Shown here: positions 1 to 9,189 of the stretch, piece by piece
Layout of the letters: each line of letters opens with the position of its first letter
Numbering within the stretch: position 1 is the stretch's first letter
NCBI GenBank assembly: GCA_017744315.1
Contig: JAGIBN010000001.1
Span: 496,001-560,000, forward strand
Direction of reading: 5' to 3'
Source: Porphyrobacter sp.
GTDB taxonomy: Bacteria > Pseudomonadota > Alphaproteobacteria > Sphingomonadales > Sphingomonadaceae
DNA: 64,000 nucleotides
Made by a program: the position numbers and the translations under genes
Notes under the pieces: generated by a model
Databases searched by the model: none
What the model was told of the DNA's origin: nothing
What the model saw: the letters and a program-made list of their open reading frames with translations, nothing else

Positions 1-2371
1 GGGCCAGACGGTCGATCACGGTGCCGTTACGACCGATCACCGCGCGGGTCGCGTCCGAGGGATTGGCGACATAGGCGGTAAGGCGCGCGCCCGGCGCGAT
101 GCCGAGTTCGGACTTGGCGCCGCGGAGGTTGCCGATCAGCGCGATCAGCCATTCGACCTCGGCCTTGGCTTCGGCGTCCACCGAGGCTTCCGGCGCGGGC
201 CATGCGGCAACGATCAGGTCCTGATCGCGGCTGCCCATCTTGCTCCACAGCTCTTCCGTGACGAAGGGCATGAAGGGGTGGAGCATGACGAGGATCTGGT
301 CGAGCACCCAGCCGGCGACGGCCTTGGTCTCTTCGTCGAAGTTGCCCTTGATCAGTTCGATGTACCAGTCGCAGAACTGGTTCCACACGAAGTGGTAGAT
401 CGCGTTGGCGGCCGCGTCGAAGCGCAGGTCGGCCATGGCCTTGTCCAGCGCGGCGACGGTTTCGACGACTTCGCCGATGATCCACTTGTTGACCGCCGTG
501 GTCGCCTTGGGGGCGGCGACCGAGGTGCTGGCGACGATGCCGTTGGACTGGCAGAAACGCGCGGCGTTCCACAGCTTCGTGGCGAAGTTGCGGTAACCTT
601 CGACGCGCTTTTCATCCATCTTCACGTCGCGGCCCTGGCTTTCCATGGCGGCCATGAAGAAGCGCAGCGCGTCGGCGCCGTACTTGTCGATCAGGCCCAG
701 CGGATCGACCACGTTGCCCTTGGACTTCGACATCTTCTGGCCGTCGGCAGCGCGCACCAGACCATGGAGGTAGAGCCGCTTCCACGGCACTTCCTTCATG
801 AAGTGAATGCCCTGCATGGCCATGCGCGCATCCCAGAAGAACAGGATGTCGAAGCCGGAAACGAGCAGGTCGTTCGGGTAGTGCTTCTTCAGCAGCGGGG
901 CGTCTTCATCAGGCCAGCCGAGCGTGGCGAAAGGCCAGAGCGCGGAGGAGAACCAGGTGTCCAGCACGTCCTCGTCGCGGGTCAGCTTCTTGTTGCCGGC
1001 CTGCGCCTGTGCTTCTTCCTCGGTTTCGGCGACGAAGATTTCGCCGTCCTCGCTGAACCACGCCGGGATGCGGTGGCCCCACCAGAGCTGGCGCGAGACG
1101 CACCAGGGCTGGATGTTTTCCATCCAGTTGAAGAAGGTCTTTTCCCAGCTCTTCGGGACGATCTCGATCGCGCCGGAGCGGACGGCTTCCATCGGCGGCC
1201 CGGCCAGCGTCTGCGCGTCGACGTACCACTGGTCGGTCAGCCAGGGTTCGATCACCACGCCGCTGCGGTCGCCGTAGGGGGTCTGGATCACGCGGTCCTC
1301 GACCTTTTCGAGCAGGCCGTCGTCATCGAGGAACTGGACGATGGCCTTGCGGGCCTCGAAGCGGTCCATGCCGATGAACTGCGGCGGCACGAGGCCGTCC
1401 TGCGTCTGGCAGACATGAGCATCGGCATCGAGCATGTTGAGCATGTCGCCGGCCTTGAAGCCCGCACGCTTGCCGACCTCGAAGTCGTTGAAGTCATGAC
1501 CCGGCGTGATCTTCACCGCGCCCGAACCGAGTTCGGGATCGGCGTGCTCGTCGGCGACGATGGGGATTTCGCGGCCGGTGAGGGGCAGGGTGACGGTGGC
1601 GCCGCGCGCCAGCAGGTCCTTGTAGCGCTCGTCCTCGGGATTAACCGCGACGGCCATGTCGGCCAGCATCGTTTCCGGGCGGGTGGTGGCGACGTGGATG
1701 TAGCCCGAACCGTCCGACAGCGGGTACTTGATGTGCCAGAAGTGGCCGTTGGTTTCGCGCGTCTCGACCTCGAGGTCGGAAATGGCTGTGCGGAACTTCG
1801 GATCCCAGTTCACCAGGCGCTTGTCGCGATAGATCAGGCCCTGCTTGTGCAGGTCCACGAAGACCTTGACCACGGCCTTGGTGAAGTGTGGATCCATCGT
1901 GAACTGTTCGCGGCTCCAGTCCATCGAGCAGCCGAGGCGGCGCAGCTGGCCGGTGATGGTGCCGCCGGATTCGGCCTTCCACTCCCAGACCTTCTCGATG
2001 AAGGCCTCGCGCGTGTAGTTGGCGCGCTTGTCCTGCCTGGCTTCCATCTGGCGCTCGACCACCATCTGGGTGGCGATGCCGGCATGGTCGGTGCCGACCA
2101 CCCAGAGCGCGTCCTTGCCCTTCAGGCGCTCGTGACGGATCACGATGTCCTGCAGCGTATTGTCCAGCGCGTGGCCGATATGGAGCGAGCCGGTAACGTT
2201 CGGCGGCGGGTTCACGATGGTAAACGGCTGCGCGTCGGCACGCTCGGGGCGGAACAGCCCTTCGCTTTCCCAATGCTGGAACCACTTCGCCTCGATCTGG
2301 GCGGGGTCGAAGGTCTTGTCGAGCCCGGATTCGAGAGCGGCTTCGGGGGCGGTTTCTGGAGTGTCGGTCAT
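1..2371 (-). CDS. valS: Valyl-tRNA synthetase (3' end beyond window)
   Basis: Charges tRNA-Val with valine in the cytoplasm. Class I synthetase signatures are visible. The HIGH motif sits near residue 48 in the context [16 protein letters not shown], and [15 protein letters not shown] is encoded near 700-730. The N-terminus [20 protein letters not shown] is followed by [15 protein letters not shown], typical of ValRS. About 790 codons are present. The reading frame stays open to base 1, so the C-terminal anticodon-binding and coiled-coil parts continue outside the window. The start ATG (complement of 2369-2371) has no strong ribosome-binding site. The gene is divergent from the Mla operon, with a 175-nt shared upstream region. 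That region holds a short GC-rich inverted repeat (GGCAGGGG/CCCCTTGCC, about 2493-2511) but no promoter I can name. Identification is secure. Confidence 0.97.
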   Translation of the reverse strand, partial: MTDTPETAPEAALESGLDKTFDPAQIEAKWFQHWESEGLFRPERADAQPFTIVNPPPNVTGSLHIGHALDNTLQDIVIRHERLKGKDALWVVGTDHAGIATQMVVERQMEARQDKRANYTREAFIEKVWEWKAESGGTITGQLRRLGCSMDWSREQFTMDPHFTKAVVKVFVDLHKQGLIYRDKRLVNWDPKFRTAISDLEVETRETNGHFWHIKYPLSDGSGYIHVATTRPETMLADMAVAVNPEDERYKDLLARGATVTLPLTGREIPIVADEHADPELGSGAVKITPGHDFNDFEVGKRAGFKAGDMLNMLDADAHVCQTQDGLVPPQFIGMDRFEARKAIVQFLDDDGLLEKVEDRVIQTPYGDRSGVVIEPWLTDQWYVDAQTLAGPPMEAVRSGAIEIVPKSWEKTFFNWMENIQPWCVSRQLWWGHRIPAWFSEDGEIFVAETEEEAQAQAGNKKLTRDEDVLDTWFSSALWPFATLGWPDEDAPLLKKHYPNDLLVSGFDILFFWDARMAMQGIHFMKEVPWKRLYLHGLVRAADGQKMSKSKGNVVDPLGLIDKYGADALRFFMAAMESQGRDVKMDEKRVEGYRNFATKLWNAARFCQSNGIVASTSVAAPKATTAVNKWIIGEVVETVAALDKAMADLRFDAAANAIYHFVWNQFCDWYIELIKGNFDEETKAVAGWVLDQILVMLHPFMPFVTEELWSKMGSRDQDLIVAAWPAPEASVDAEAKAEVEWLIALIGNLRGAKSELGIAPGARLTAYVANPSDATRAVIGRNGTVIDRLA

Positions 2372-2546
2372 GGCGCGGGGCTTTGCCAGCAGAGGCACCC
2401 GCGCGCAAGTACGCGTAGGGGCGGCGAGGTGGCCTGCCATGAAATCGCCACGGTATGTTTCCAGACCGGCGCTTGCGAAATCAACAATCTGTCGCGGCAG
2501 GGGAACCCCTTGCCGGTACAGGCATTTTCCCCCAATACGAGCGCAC

Positions 2547-3662
2547 ATGCGGGAATGGGCTGAATTCACTCTGTCGGAAAGCGACCAGGACGGCGTCCAG
2601 ACCGTGGCGCTCAAGGGGCCGTTGCGCGTCCATTCGCTGGGCAATCTGGGCGCCAAGCTGGCGGCGCTGCACGGCCCGTTCGCGCGGGTCGACATGTCCG
2701 GCGTCACCGATATCGACACGACCGGGGCCTGGCTCGTCTGCCGCTATGCCAGCGAGCACAAGCTCGAAGTCGTCGGCCAGAGCGAACAGGCCGAGCGCCT
2801 CTTCGCGGCCATCGGCAAAGTCCCCGAGGAAGCCCCCGAGATCGAGCCGGAGCGCCCGCTGCTGGTGCGCACCGTGGGCGAACTGGGCGACCTCGTGGTC
2901 GGCTGGGGGCATGGCCTCGTTCGCATGGTCGGGTTCCTTGGCGAGCTTATCACTGCGCTCGGCACCGCGATCCGCCACCCCTCACGGCTGCGCGGCACGG
3001 CGCTGGTGCACCACATGCAGCATGTGGGCATCAACTCGCTGTGGATCATCGGCTTGATGAGCTTCCTGATCGGCATCGTCATTGCCCAGCAGGGCGCGGT
3101 GCAGCTCGCGCAGTTCGGCGCGGAGATCTACACGATCAACCTCACCGGACGCCTCGCCATGCGCGAACTGGGCATCCTGATGACCGCGATCATGGTCGCG
3201 GGCCGCTCGGGATCGGCCTTCGCCGCGCAGATCGGCACGATGAAGCTGACCGAAGAGGTCGACGCCATGCGCACCATCGGCGTATCGCCGATGCAGGCAC
3301 TAGTGGTGCCGCGCGTGCTGGCGGCGATGCTGATGATGCCGCTGCTGGGCTTCTATTCCACGGTCCTGGCGATCATCGGCGGTGCCTTCATCGCCAACTT
3401 CGCGCTCGACATTCCGTTCTGGACCTTCCTCCAGCGCACGCAGGAAGTGGTGCCGATCACCGACGTCTGGGTAGGCCTGCTCAAGGCGCCGGTCTTCGCG
3501 TTGATCGTGGCGCTGGCCGGTTGCTACCAGGGCATGCAGGTGACCTCGAACGCCGAGGAAGTCGGCGCGCGCACCACCCAGGCGGTGGTCACGGCGATCT
3601 TCACCGTGATCGTGCTCGACGCCTTCTTCGCGATCTTCTTCACCAAGATCGGCTGGCAATGA
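2547..3662 (+). CDS. mlaE: MlaE-type lipid ABC transporter permease with N-terminal STAS domain
   Basis: Inner-membrane permease of a Mla/MCE lipid transporter that moves phospholipid between outer and inner membrane. The 371-residue protein starts with a STAS-like domain (about residues 1-90, containing [15 protein letters not shown]), which supplies the MlaB function in cis. The MlaE permease domain follows from about residue 115, with hydrophobic segments and the conserved stretch [20 protein letters not shown]. The longer open frame upstream of 2547 overlaps valS and is discarded. ATG 2547 gives the STAS domain directly. The TGA overlaps the ATG of the ATPase gene (ATGA), so the two are translationally coupled. 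First gene of a four-gene operon. Confidence 0.93.
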   Translation: MREWAEFTLSESDQDGVQTVALKGPLRVHSLGNLGAKLAALHGPFARVDMSGVTDIDTTGAWLVCRYASEHKLEVVGQSEQAERLFAAIGKVPEEAPEIEPERPLLVRTVGELGDLVVGWGHGLVRMVGFLGELITALGTAIRHPSRLRGTALVHHMQHVGINSLWIIGLMSFLIGIVIAQQGAVQLAQFGAEIYTINLTGRLAMRELGILMTAIMVAGRSGSAFAAQIGTMKLTEEVDAMRTIGVSPMQALVVPRVLAAMLMMPLLGFYSTVLAIIGGAFIANFALDIPFWTFLQRTQEVVPITDVWVGLLKAPVFALIVALAGCYQGMQVTSNAEEVGARTTQAVVTAIFTVIVLDAFFAIFFTKIGWQ

Positions 3663-4570
3663 CCGAAACCGCCCATCTCGAATCCGATACCCGTGAAGCC
3701 GAACGCCCGTCCGACGAATTTCCCATCGTCGTCGAGGGGCTGAGCAACGTCTTCGGCGAGCACGTCATTCACGACAATCTCTCGCTCAAGGTCCGCAAGG
3801 GCGAGATTCTCGGCGTCGTCGGCGGCTCCGGCACCGGCAAGTCGGTGCTGATGCGCTCGATCATCGGCCTCCAGCAGCCCGCGTCCGGCGAGATCACCGT
3901 GCTCGGCCACCGCATGGGCGATTCCACCGACGAGGAAGACATCGACCTGCGCTCGCGCTGGGGCGTGCTGTTCCAGGGCGGCGCGCTGTTCTCCACCCTG
4001 ACCGTGGGCGAGAACGTGGAAGTGCCGCTCAAGCAGTTCTATCCCGAGATCGACGATACCCTGCGCAGCGAGATCGCCCGCTTCAAGGTGCGCCTTGCCG
4101 GACTGGCCGAAGAGTCGGCCTTCAAGTATCCGAACGAGCTTTCGGGCGGCATGAAGAAGCGCGCAGGCCTCGCCCGCGCGCTGGCGCTCGATCCGGAACT
4201 GCTGTTCCTCGACGAGCCGACCGCCGGGCTCGACCCGATCGGTGCCGCCGCCTTCGACGACCTCACCCGCGAACTGGCGGATACGCTGGGGCTGACGGTG
4301 TTCCTGATCACCCACGATCTCGACACCCTCCACGCCATCTGCGACCGCGTGGCGGTGCTGGCCGACAAGCAGGTCATCGCCGTGGGCACGATCCCCGAGC
4401 TGCTGGCGCTCGATCACCCGTGGATCCAGGAATATTTCAACGGCCCTCGCGGCCGTGCCGCGCTCTGCGCGAAGGAAGATGTTGCGATGAAGCATGACGC
4501 GCCTGTCGCGCAGGACGGTTCCGCCCCCGGGGCATCGTCCATGAACACCACCACTGAAAGCGGGGCATAG
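3659..4570 (+). CDS. mlaF: MlaF-type lipid ABC transporter ATP-binding protein
   Basis: ATPase of the Mla/MCE transporter; couples ATP hydrolysis to lipid movement through MlaE. The 303-residue protein has Walker A GGSGTGKSVLM (about residues 56-66), the Q-loop in GVLFQGGALFS, the signature LSGGMKKRAGLARAL and Walker B ELLFLDEPTAGLDP, followed by the switch histidine in LITHDLDT. SGGMKKR is the variant signature typical of MlaF. The last 40 or so residues form a low-complexity tail (AQDGSAPGASSMNTTTESGA) beyond the usual MlaF end and look disordered. Starts on the ATGA overlap with mlaE and lies 10 nt before mlaD. Confidence 0.94.
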   Translation: MTETAHLESDTREAERPSDEFPIVVEGLSNVFGEHVIHDNLSLKVRKGEILGVVGGSGTGKSVLMRSIIGLQQPASGEITVLGHRMGDSTDEEDIDLRSRWGVLFQGGALFSTLTVGENVEVPLKQFYPEIDDTLRSEIARFKVRLAGLAEESAFKYPNELSGGMKKRAGLARALALDPELLFLDEPTAGLDPIGAAAFDDLTRELADTLGLTVFLITHDLDTLHAICDRVAVLADKQVIAVGTIPELLALDHPWIQEYFNGPRGRAALCAKEDVAMKHDAPVAQDGSAPGASSMNTTTESGA

Positions 4571-4580
4571 GGCACACAGC

Positions 4581-5519
4581 ATGGAAACACGGGCCAATCA
4601 CGTATGGGTCGGAGCCGTCACGCTGGTGCTGCTGGCGACGCTGGCGGCGTTCATCATCTGGATCGCGCGGATCAACGATACCGCGCGCAACGAGTATGAC
4701 ATCTTCTTCAAGCAGTCGGTGGACGGTCTCGCCAAGGGATCGGGCGTTGATTACGCGGGCGTGCCGGTCGGCCAGATCAAGGAGATCGAGCTGTGGCCGA
4801 AGGACCCCAGCTTCATCCGCGTGCGCATCAAGGTGGACAAGAAGGTGCCCGTCACCGTCGGCACCACCGCGACGATCCAGGGCAGCTTTACCGGCGTCGC
4901 CGACATCCAGCTCGAAGGCGCGGTGAAGGATGCTCCGCTGCTGACCGAACCCGGCCCCGAAGGCGTGCCGGTGATCCCGACCAAGCGCGGCGGCCTCGGC
5001 GAAATCCTCTCCAACGCGCCGCTGCTGCTGGAGCGGCTGGCAACGCTGACCGAGAACCTCAACTTGCTGATGTCCGAAGAGAATCGCCGTTCGATCACCG
5101 GTATCCTCAAGAATACCGACAAGATGACGAAGGATCTCTCCGCCGCGACCCCGCAGATGAAGCAGACCCTGGCCGAACTCCAGGGCACGCTGAACCAGGC
5201 CACCAAGACGCTCGTCGCCTTCGAGGGCGTGGCGGGCAAGGCGGACAGCCTGTTGGGCGATCAGGGCAATTCGCTGGCCGCGCAGCTGCGCCAGACGCTG
5301 GGCGCCGCGCAGAAGTCGATGGAAACGCTCGACCAGACGCTCCAGCACGCCCAGCCTGCCTTCGACAAGGTCTCGAACCAGACCCTGCCTGCCGCCGAAG
5401 CCGCGATCCGCGATCTGCGCGCGACCAGCAAGGCGCTGCGCAGCGTTACCGAGAAGATCGACGAACAGGGCGCCGGTGCGCTCATCAAGGGGCAGAAGCT
5501 GCCCACTTATAAGCCATGA
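4581..5519 (+). CDS. mlaD: MlaD-type MCE domain substrate-binding protein
   Basis: Periplasmic lipid-binding subunit anchored in the inner membrane. The 312-residue protein has one N-terminal transmembrane helix (about residues 8-29, VWVGAVTLVLLATLAAFIIW). An MCE domain follows (about 38-120, with GLAKGSGVDYAGVPVGQIKEI). A long alpha-helical C-terminal region after about residue 150 is rich in Leu, Thr, Gln and Ala, with motifs such as TPQMKQTLAELQ, resembling the coiled tunnel helices of MCE proteins. It follows mlaF by 10 nt. Its TGA overlaps the possible ATG of the downstream lipoprotein gene. Confidence 0.93.
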   Translation: METRANHVWVGAVTLVLLATLAAFIIWIARINDTARNEYDIFFKQSVDGLAKGSGVDYAGVPVGQIKEIELWPKDPSFIRVRIKVDKKVPVTVGTTATIQGSFTGVADIQLEGAVKDAPLLTEPGPEGVPVIPTKRGGLGEILSNAPLLLERLATLTENLNLLMSEENRRSITGILKNTDKMTKDLSAATPQMKQTLAELQGTLNQATKTLVAFEGVAGKADSLLGDQGNSLAAQLRQTLGAAQKSMETLDQTLQHAQPAFDKVSNQTLPAAEAAIRDLRATSKALRSVTEKIDEQGAGALIKGQKLPTYKP

Positions 5520-6172
5520 TTGAACCGGCCATGATGACGAGAACGACGATGGGAACCGCGATGAAGCTTCGGCACAAGACCCCGATCCTCGGCGGCGCGC
5601 TCGCGGCCATGGTGGCCCTCGCGCTGTCCGGCTGCATCAGCCTTGCGCCCAAGCCTCCCGAACTGCTGTTCCGCCTCTCCCCGGAAGACCGCGCGCCGGT
5701 CGGCTCGCAGCGCAGCGGGGAGATCGCGCAGGCGATCGTCGTGCTCGATCCAGAAGCGGACCGCAGCCTCGATGCCCTGCGCATGCCGGTGCGGATCGAT
5801 GCCGCAACGATGTCCTACCTCAAGGATGCGTTCTGGATCGAAAAGCCCAGCCGCCAGTTCCGCTCGCTGCTCGCCGAGACGCTGCGCGCCGATACAGGAC
5901 GGCTTGTGGTCGAAGGCGTGGAATTCGAAGTGACCGGCAAGACGCTGGTTGGCGGACGACTGCTCGACATGGGCTACGACGTGCCGACGTCCTCGGTGGT
6001 CGTGCGCTTCGATGCCGTCCGCACCGAACGCGGCGGGCCGATCGTGACCAAGCGGTTCGAAGCCGTGGTGCCGGGCGTGAAGCCGGAAGCGGCGGCGGTC
6101 GGTCCGGCGGTCAACCAGGCGGCGAACAAGGTGGCGCAGGACGTCGCGGCCTGGGTCAAAGGTGAAGGCTGA
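5516..6172 (+). CDS. ABC-type transport auxiliary lipoprotein of the Mla operon
   Basis: Predicted outer-membrane or periplasm-facing lipoprotein that accompanies MCE transporters (ABC-type transport auxiliary lipoprotein / PqiC-like component). A lipoprotein signal is visible: a basic start MKLRHK, a hydrophobic stretch and the lipobox LSGC. Two starts are possible. ATG 5516 overlaps the mlaD stop (ATGA, translational coupling). ATG 5561 places the basic signal-peptide start at the very N-terminus and is the more natural secreted form. Neither has a strong ribosome-binding site. Conserved-looking features are FWIEKPSRQFRSLLAETL and the C-terminal AANKVAQDVAAWV. Last gene of the operon; it runs toward the convergent ATP12 gene. 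Confidence 0.85.
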   Translation: MIEPAMMTRTTMGTAMKLRHKTPILGGALAAMVALALSGCISLAPKPPELLFRLSPEDRAPVGSQRSGEIAQAIVVLDPEADRSLDALRMPVRIDAATMSYLKDAFWIEKPSRQFRSLLAETLRADTGRLVVEGVEFEVTGKTLVGGRLLDMGYDVPTSSVVVRFDAVRTERGGPIVTKRFEAVVPGVKPEAAAVGPAVNQAANKVAQDVAAWVKGEG

Positions 6173-6189
6173 AGGCTGAGCAGGAAGAA

Positions 6190-6220
6190 GGGAAGTCCTG
6201 GGGGATGATCCCCCAGACCC
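6190..6220. repeat. Palindromic intergenic repeat, family 1, copy A
   Basis: GGGAAG, then a perfect 19-nt palindrome at 6198-6216 (CTGGGGGATGATCCCCCAG, central G), then ACCC. It lies 17 nt after the lipoprotein stop, in a convergent junction. The same layout recurs inverted at 6341-6377 and again at 45230-45263. It could act as a terminator or REP-like element; no U-tract follows. Confidence 0.6.
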
Positions 6221-6340
6221 TCAAAATTTCAGCGTCGCGCGCGACTTCTCCGGTGTGCGCTCCCTGCGGCGCAGCCATTAAGTCTCCTGACGCCAGCTTG
6301 GGCGCACGACGCTGTTGGTCCGCGTGACCTCGACAGTAAC

Positions 6341-6377
6341 GGGGTGCAGGGGTAATAACCCCTGCATTATCTTTCCC
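6341..6377. repeat. Palindromic intergenic repeat, family 1, copy B (inverted)
   Basis: Read on the minus strand it is GGGAAAG, a spacer, a palindrome with 9-bp arms (TGCAGGGGT/ACCCCTGCA at 6345-6366), then CCCC. This is the same layout as copy A but in opposite orientation, making an inverted pair about 120 nt apart between two convergent genes. It ends 4 nt before the stop of the ATP12 gene. Confidence 0.6.
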
Positions 6378-6381
6378 TACT

Positions 6382-7077
6382 TCAAACCCGCGAAAGTTCC
6401 GCCAGCCGGATCGCCAGCTTGAACGCCTCGAACCGCGCCGCGCGGCGTTCGGCGGCTTCCCAGTCTTCGCCCCAGAGTTCGACTTGCCAGTCCTCTTCGA
6501 GGTTGGCGGCGTTCCACAGCCTGTCCGCGTCGCTATCGGGGCGGATCGCGGCAAGGGCGATCACCAGCGAGGCGGCGAGGCTGGAGAGCATCTTGAGCGC
6601 GGCCAGCGCGAAGTCGTTTTCCGCCGTGAGGGCGGTTTCGAGGCGGGCCAGGGTCTCGGCGGGCTGCGGCTTGTGAAGTACGCCGGAGATGCGCACGAAG
6701 TGTACGTCGTACCGCGCTTCTGCCTCGGTCAGCAGCGACTCCCAGACGGCGAGCTGGCGCTGGTAGAGGGCGTCCTCGGGATCGGCGCGATAGCAGAGCG
6801 TGTCGGTCTCGGCGTAAGGGAGGACATCGCGGACGGTCTGGGCGCGGTCTGCGGCGACGGCGTCGATCGCGAAGTCGGCAAGGTCGCGCAGGAGGAACGA
6901 CTGGGCGTCGATCTGCTCGCCCTGCGCCGCCCATTCCGCCGCCAGCGCTTCGGCGAGCGCCTGCGTGGGGACGACTTGCGGGCGGCCACCGGCGGTCTTG
7001 ATCGGTCTGCCGTCCAGCAGGACGCGCCAGCCGCCTTCGGTCTCTCCGGCACCGGCTTCCTTATAGAACCGCTTCAT
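6382..7077 (-). CDS. ATP12 family F1-ATPase assembly chaperone
   Basis: Predicted chaperone for the F1 alpha subunit, the ATP12 family found in alphaproteobacteria and mitochondria. The 231-residue protein begins MKRFYKEAG and carries the family-typical VLLDGRPIKTAGGRPQVVPT near the N-terminus. It also has the conserved core LCYRADPEDALYQRQLAVWE and LEEDWQVELWGEDWEAAERR near the C-terminus. I chose ATG 7077 because it overlaps the stop of the upstream gene (ATGA), matching the overlaps throughout this operon. An ATG five codons upstream is possible. Last gene of the crcB operon. Confidence 0.9.
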   Translation of the reverse strand: MKRFYKEAGAGETEGGWRVLLDGRPIKTAGGRPQVVPTQALAEALAAEWAAQGEQIDAQSFLLRDLADFAIDAVAADRAQTVRDVLPYAETDTLCYRADPEDALYQRQLAVWESLLTEAEARYDVHFVRISGVLHKPQPAETLARLETALTAENDFALAALKMLSSLAASLVIALAAIRPDSDADRLWNAANLEEDWQVELWGEDWEAAERRAARFEAFKLAIRLAELSRV

Positions 7078-7283
7078 TTCGGGCTGCGCCACTTGCGGGC
7101 GAGGACCTTGGGCGCGACGAAGACGTCGATCAGGCCATTGATGATGAGCAGGTAGCCCACCCAGAGCGGCATCGCGAACTTGTTCGCGCCGATCGCCATG
7201 CCCGCGATCACGCAGGCGACGCCGAAGATGCGCACGAGCTGGATGATCGCGAAGCGCGCTTTTGCGGGATCGGATTCGCTCAC
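7074..7283 (-). CDS. Small conserved membrane protein of unknown function
   Basis: A 69-residue protein with two hydrophobic segments (IIQLVRIFGVACVIAGMAIG, about 13-32, and FAMPLWVGYLLIINGLIDVF, about 36-55) and a basic C-terminus (LARKWRSPK). It is probably a two-helix inner-membrane protein with both ends on the same side. It overlaps both neighbours by 4 nt, so it is a genuine member of the operon. I do not recognise the family. Its fixed place beside the F1 assembly chaperone suggests a supporting role, but that is only a guess from context. Confidence 0.8.
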   Translation of the reverse strand: MSESDPAKARFAIIQLVRIFGVACVIAGMAIGANKFAMPLWVGYLLIINGLIDVFVAPKVLARKWRSPK

Positions 7284-7930
7284 GTCAGCAGGTACTCCAG
7301 GAGTTCGTTGGGGGCTTCGGCGACCTTTTCCGCGCCTGACTCGATCAGTTCGCGTGGGTGGTGGTAGCCCCAGTCGACGCCGACGGCGCGGGTTCCGGCG
7401 GCCTTGGCCATCTTCATGTCATAGGCGGTATCGCCGATCATCACCGCTTCCTCGGGCATCGCGCCCGCCTCGATCAGGGCTTCTTCCAGCATGGCCGGGT
7501 GCGGCTTGGAGGGATGGCGGTCGGCGGTCTGGAGAGTGACGAAGAGGTCGGAAATGCCGTTCGCCTTGAGGCAGTGGGTGAGGCCGCGATCGGACATGCC
7601 GGTGGCGACGCCCAGCGTCCAGCCGCGCGCGTGGAGGGTGCGCAGGCAGTGCTCGATGCCGGGGAACAGCGGCTGCGAGACGCGGCCTTCCTCGCGGGCC
7701 TGGCGGAAGGCCAGCTTGTAGGCCTCCGCCATGGCGTCCTGCTGGGCCTCGTCGCTTTCGGGCAGGAGCTGGCGGATCGCCTGGGGCAGCGAAAGCCCCA
7801 CGGCGCGCCGGATCAACCCGCGCGAGGGCGCGGCGAGGCCGAAGGCGGCGAAGCTCGCCTCCATGGCCTCGCAGATCGGCGCCTGTCCGTCGACGAGCGT
7901 GCCGTCGCAGTCGAAGACGGCGAGCTTCAC
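7280..7930 (-). CDS. HAD family hydrolase (phosphoglycolate phosphatase-like)
   Basis: Cytoplasmic haloacid-dehalogenase-type phosphatase, 216 residues. Motif I is VFDCDGTLVD (residues 5-14, nucleophile Asp7). Motif II is in LGVATGMS. The motif III lysine is near HPSKPHP, and motif IV is VMIGDTAYDMKMA. The cap after motif I is of the alpha-helical C1 type, as in Gph-like enzymes. The substrate cannot be read from the sequence. It shares 4-nt overlaps with rluC upstream and with the small membrane protein downstream. Confidence 0.9.
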   Translation of the reverse strand: MKLAVFDCDGTLVDGQAPICEAMEASFAAFGLAAPSRGLIRRAVGLSLPQAIRQLLPESDEAQQDAMAEAYKLAFRQAREEGRVSQPLFPGIEHCLRTLHARGWTLGVATGMSDRGLTHCLKANGISDLFVTLQTADRHPSKPHPAMLEEALIEAGAMPEEAVMIGDTAYDMKMAKAAGTRAVGVDWGYHHPRELIESGAEKVAEAPNELLEYLLT

Positions 7931-9189
7931 CGCTTCCCTCGCGGCGCCGGGGGACGGCTGCTTGCGGGCTTGCCGGGGCCGGGACGGGCGCCGCCGGGCT
8001 TGCTCGGGCCGGGTTTCGCACCGGGCTTGGCGCCCGCACGAACCGGCTTGGCGCCGGGCTTGCCGGAAGGCTTCCCGCGCGAGCCGGGACGCTCGGAAGC
8101 ACCGTCGCGGCGCGAGCGGCGTTCGCCGCGGCGTTCCTTGCGGTACTGCTTGGCGTGGGCCTTGGCGGCGCGCTTCTCGTCGTCCTTGGTGAACTCCGGC
8201 GCGGATTCGGGCAGTTCGGCGCCGTCCGCCTCGTCGAAGCCGAGCGAGGCCATCGAATTGGCGAAGTGCTCGGGCAGGGGCGCGGTCACGTCCAGCGGGG
8301 TGCCGTCCGGATGCTCGATGATGAGGCGGCGGGCATGGAGGTGCATCTTGCGGCTGATCGTGCCGGAAAGGAACGCTTCCTGTCCGCCGTACTTGCCGTC
8401 GCCGACGATCGGGTGGCCGATCGCCGCCATGTGGACGCGCAGCTGGTGGGTGCGGCCGGTCAGCGGGTGCAGTTCGACCCAGGCGGCGCGGTTTCCGGCG
8501 CGGTCGAGCACGCGGTAGCGGGTGCGGGCGGACTGGCCGCCTTCCTCGTCGACATGCATCTTCTCGCCGCCGGTGCCCGGCTGCTTGGCGAGCGGCAGTT
8601 CGATCATGCCGTCATTGATGCTCGGCACGCCGACCACCAGCGCCCAGTAGATCTTCTTGGCGGTGCGCCCGGAGAAGCGCTTCGAGAAGAACGCGGCGCT
8701 GCCCGGTGTGCGGGCGATCAGCAGGACGCCGGAGGTGTCCTTGTCGAGCCGGTGAACGAGGCGGGGGCGCGGGCCTTTCTCGGCATAGGCGTCGAGCAGG
8801 CCGTCGACGTGCTCCTTCATGCCCGAACCGCCCTGGGTGGCGAGGCCCGGCGGCTTGTTGAGCACGATCGCCGAGCGGTCCTGCGTGAGGACCATCGAAT
8901 CGGCGAGTTCGATCTCGGCCTCGGTCAGTTCGCGGCGGGGGCGCGATCCACCGAGGCCCGGCTTGGCCTCACCGCCGGGCGGCACGCGCAGGATCTGTCC
9001 GGCGGCGAGGCGGGTGTCGACATCGGCGCGCTTGCCGTCGACGCGGATCTGGCCGGTGCGCGCCCAGCGCGAGACCATCGCGAAGCCGACTTCGGGGAGG
9101 TGGCGCTTGAACCAGCGGTCGAGCCGGATATCGGCATCGTCGCGGCCGACGGTGAACTGGCGGACGGAATCTGAATTGTCGCGGCTCAT
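7927..9189 (-). CDS. rluC: RluA-family 23S rRNA pseudouridine synthase (RluC-like) with a basic tail
   Basis: Predicted to isomerise uridines in 23S rRNA. The 420-residue protein has an N-terminal S4 RNA-binding domain (about 15-75, IRLDRWFKRHLPEV and GQIRVDGKRADVDTRL). The catalytic domain follows, with the RluA signature HRLDKDTSGVLLIA (catalytic Asp) and GRTHQLRVHMA. The last 90 or so residues are a low-complexity basic tail rich in KPG, RP and SR repeats, absent from typical RluC. The tail may add nonspecific RNA binding. The gene overlaps crcB by 4 nt. The exact RNA target (RluC, RluD or another) cannot be fixed from sequence alone. Confidence 0.9.
   Translation of the reverse strand: MSRDNSDSVRQFTVGRDDADIRLDRWFKRHLPEVGFAMVSRWARTGQIRVDGKRADVDTRLAAGQILRVPPGGEAKPGLGGSRPRRELTEAEIELADSMVLTQDRSAIVLNKPPGLATQGGSGMKEHVDGLLDAYAEKGPRPRLVHRLDKDTSGVLLIARTPGSAAFFSKRFSGRTAKKIYWALVVGVPSINDGMIELPLAKQPGTGGEKMHVDEEGGQSARTRYRVLDRAGNRAAWVELHPLTGRTHQLRVHMAAIGHPIVGDGKYGGQEAFLSGTISRKMHLHARRLIIEHPDGTPLDVTAPLPEHFANSMASLGFDEADGAELPESAPEFTKDDEKRAAKAHAKQYRKERRGERRSRRDGASERPGSRGKPSGKPGAKPVRAGAKPGAKPGPSKPGGARPGPGKPASSRPPAPRGKR

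Noticed and set aside
278..2563. A 761-codon plus-strand frame opposite valS
   Set aside because: Antisense to clear ValRS motifs (HIGH, KMSKS). Long shadow frames are common at this GC content.
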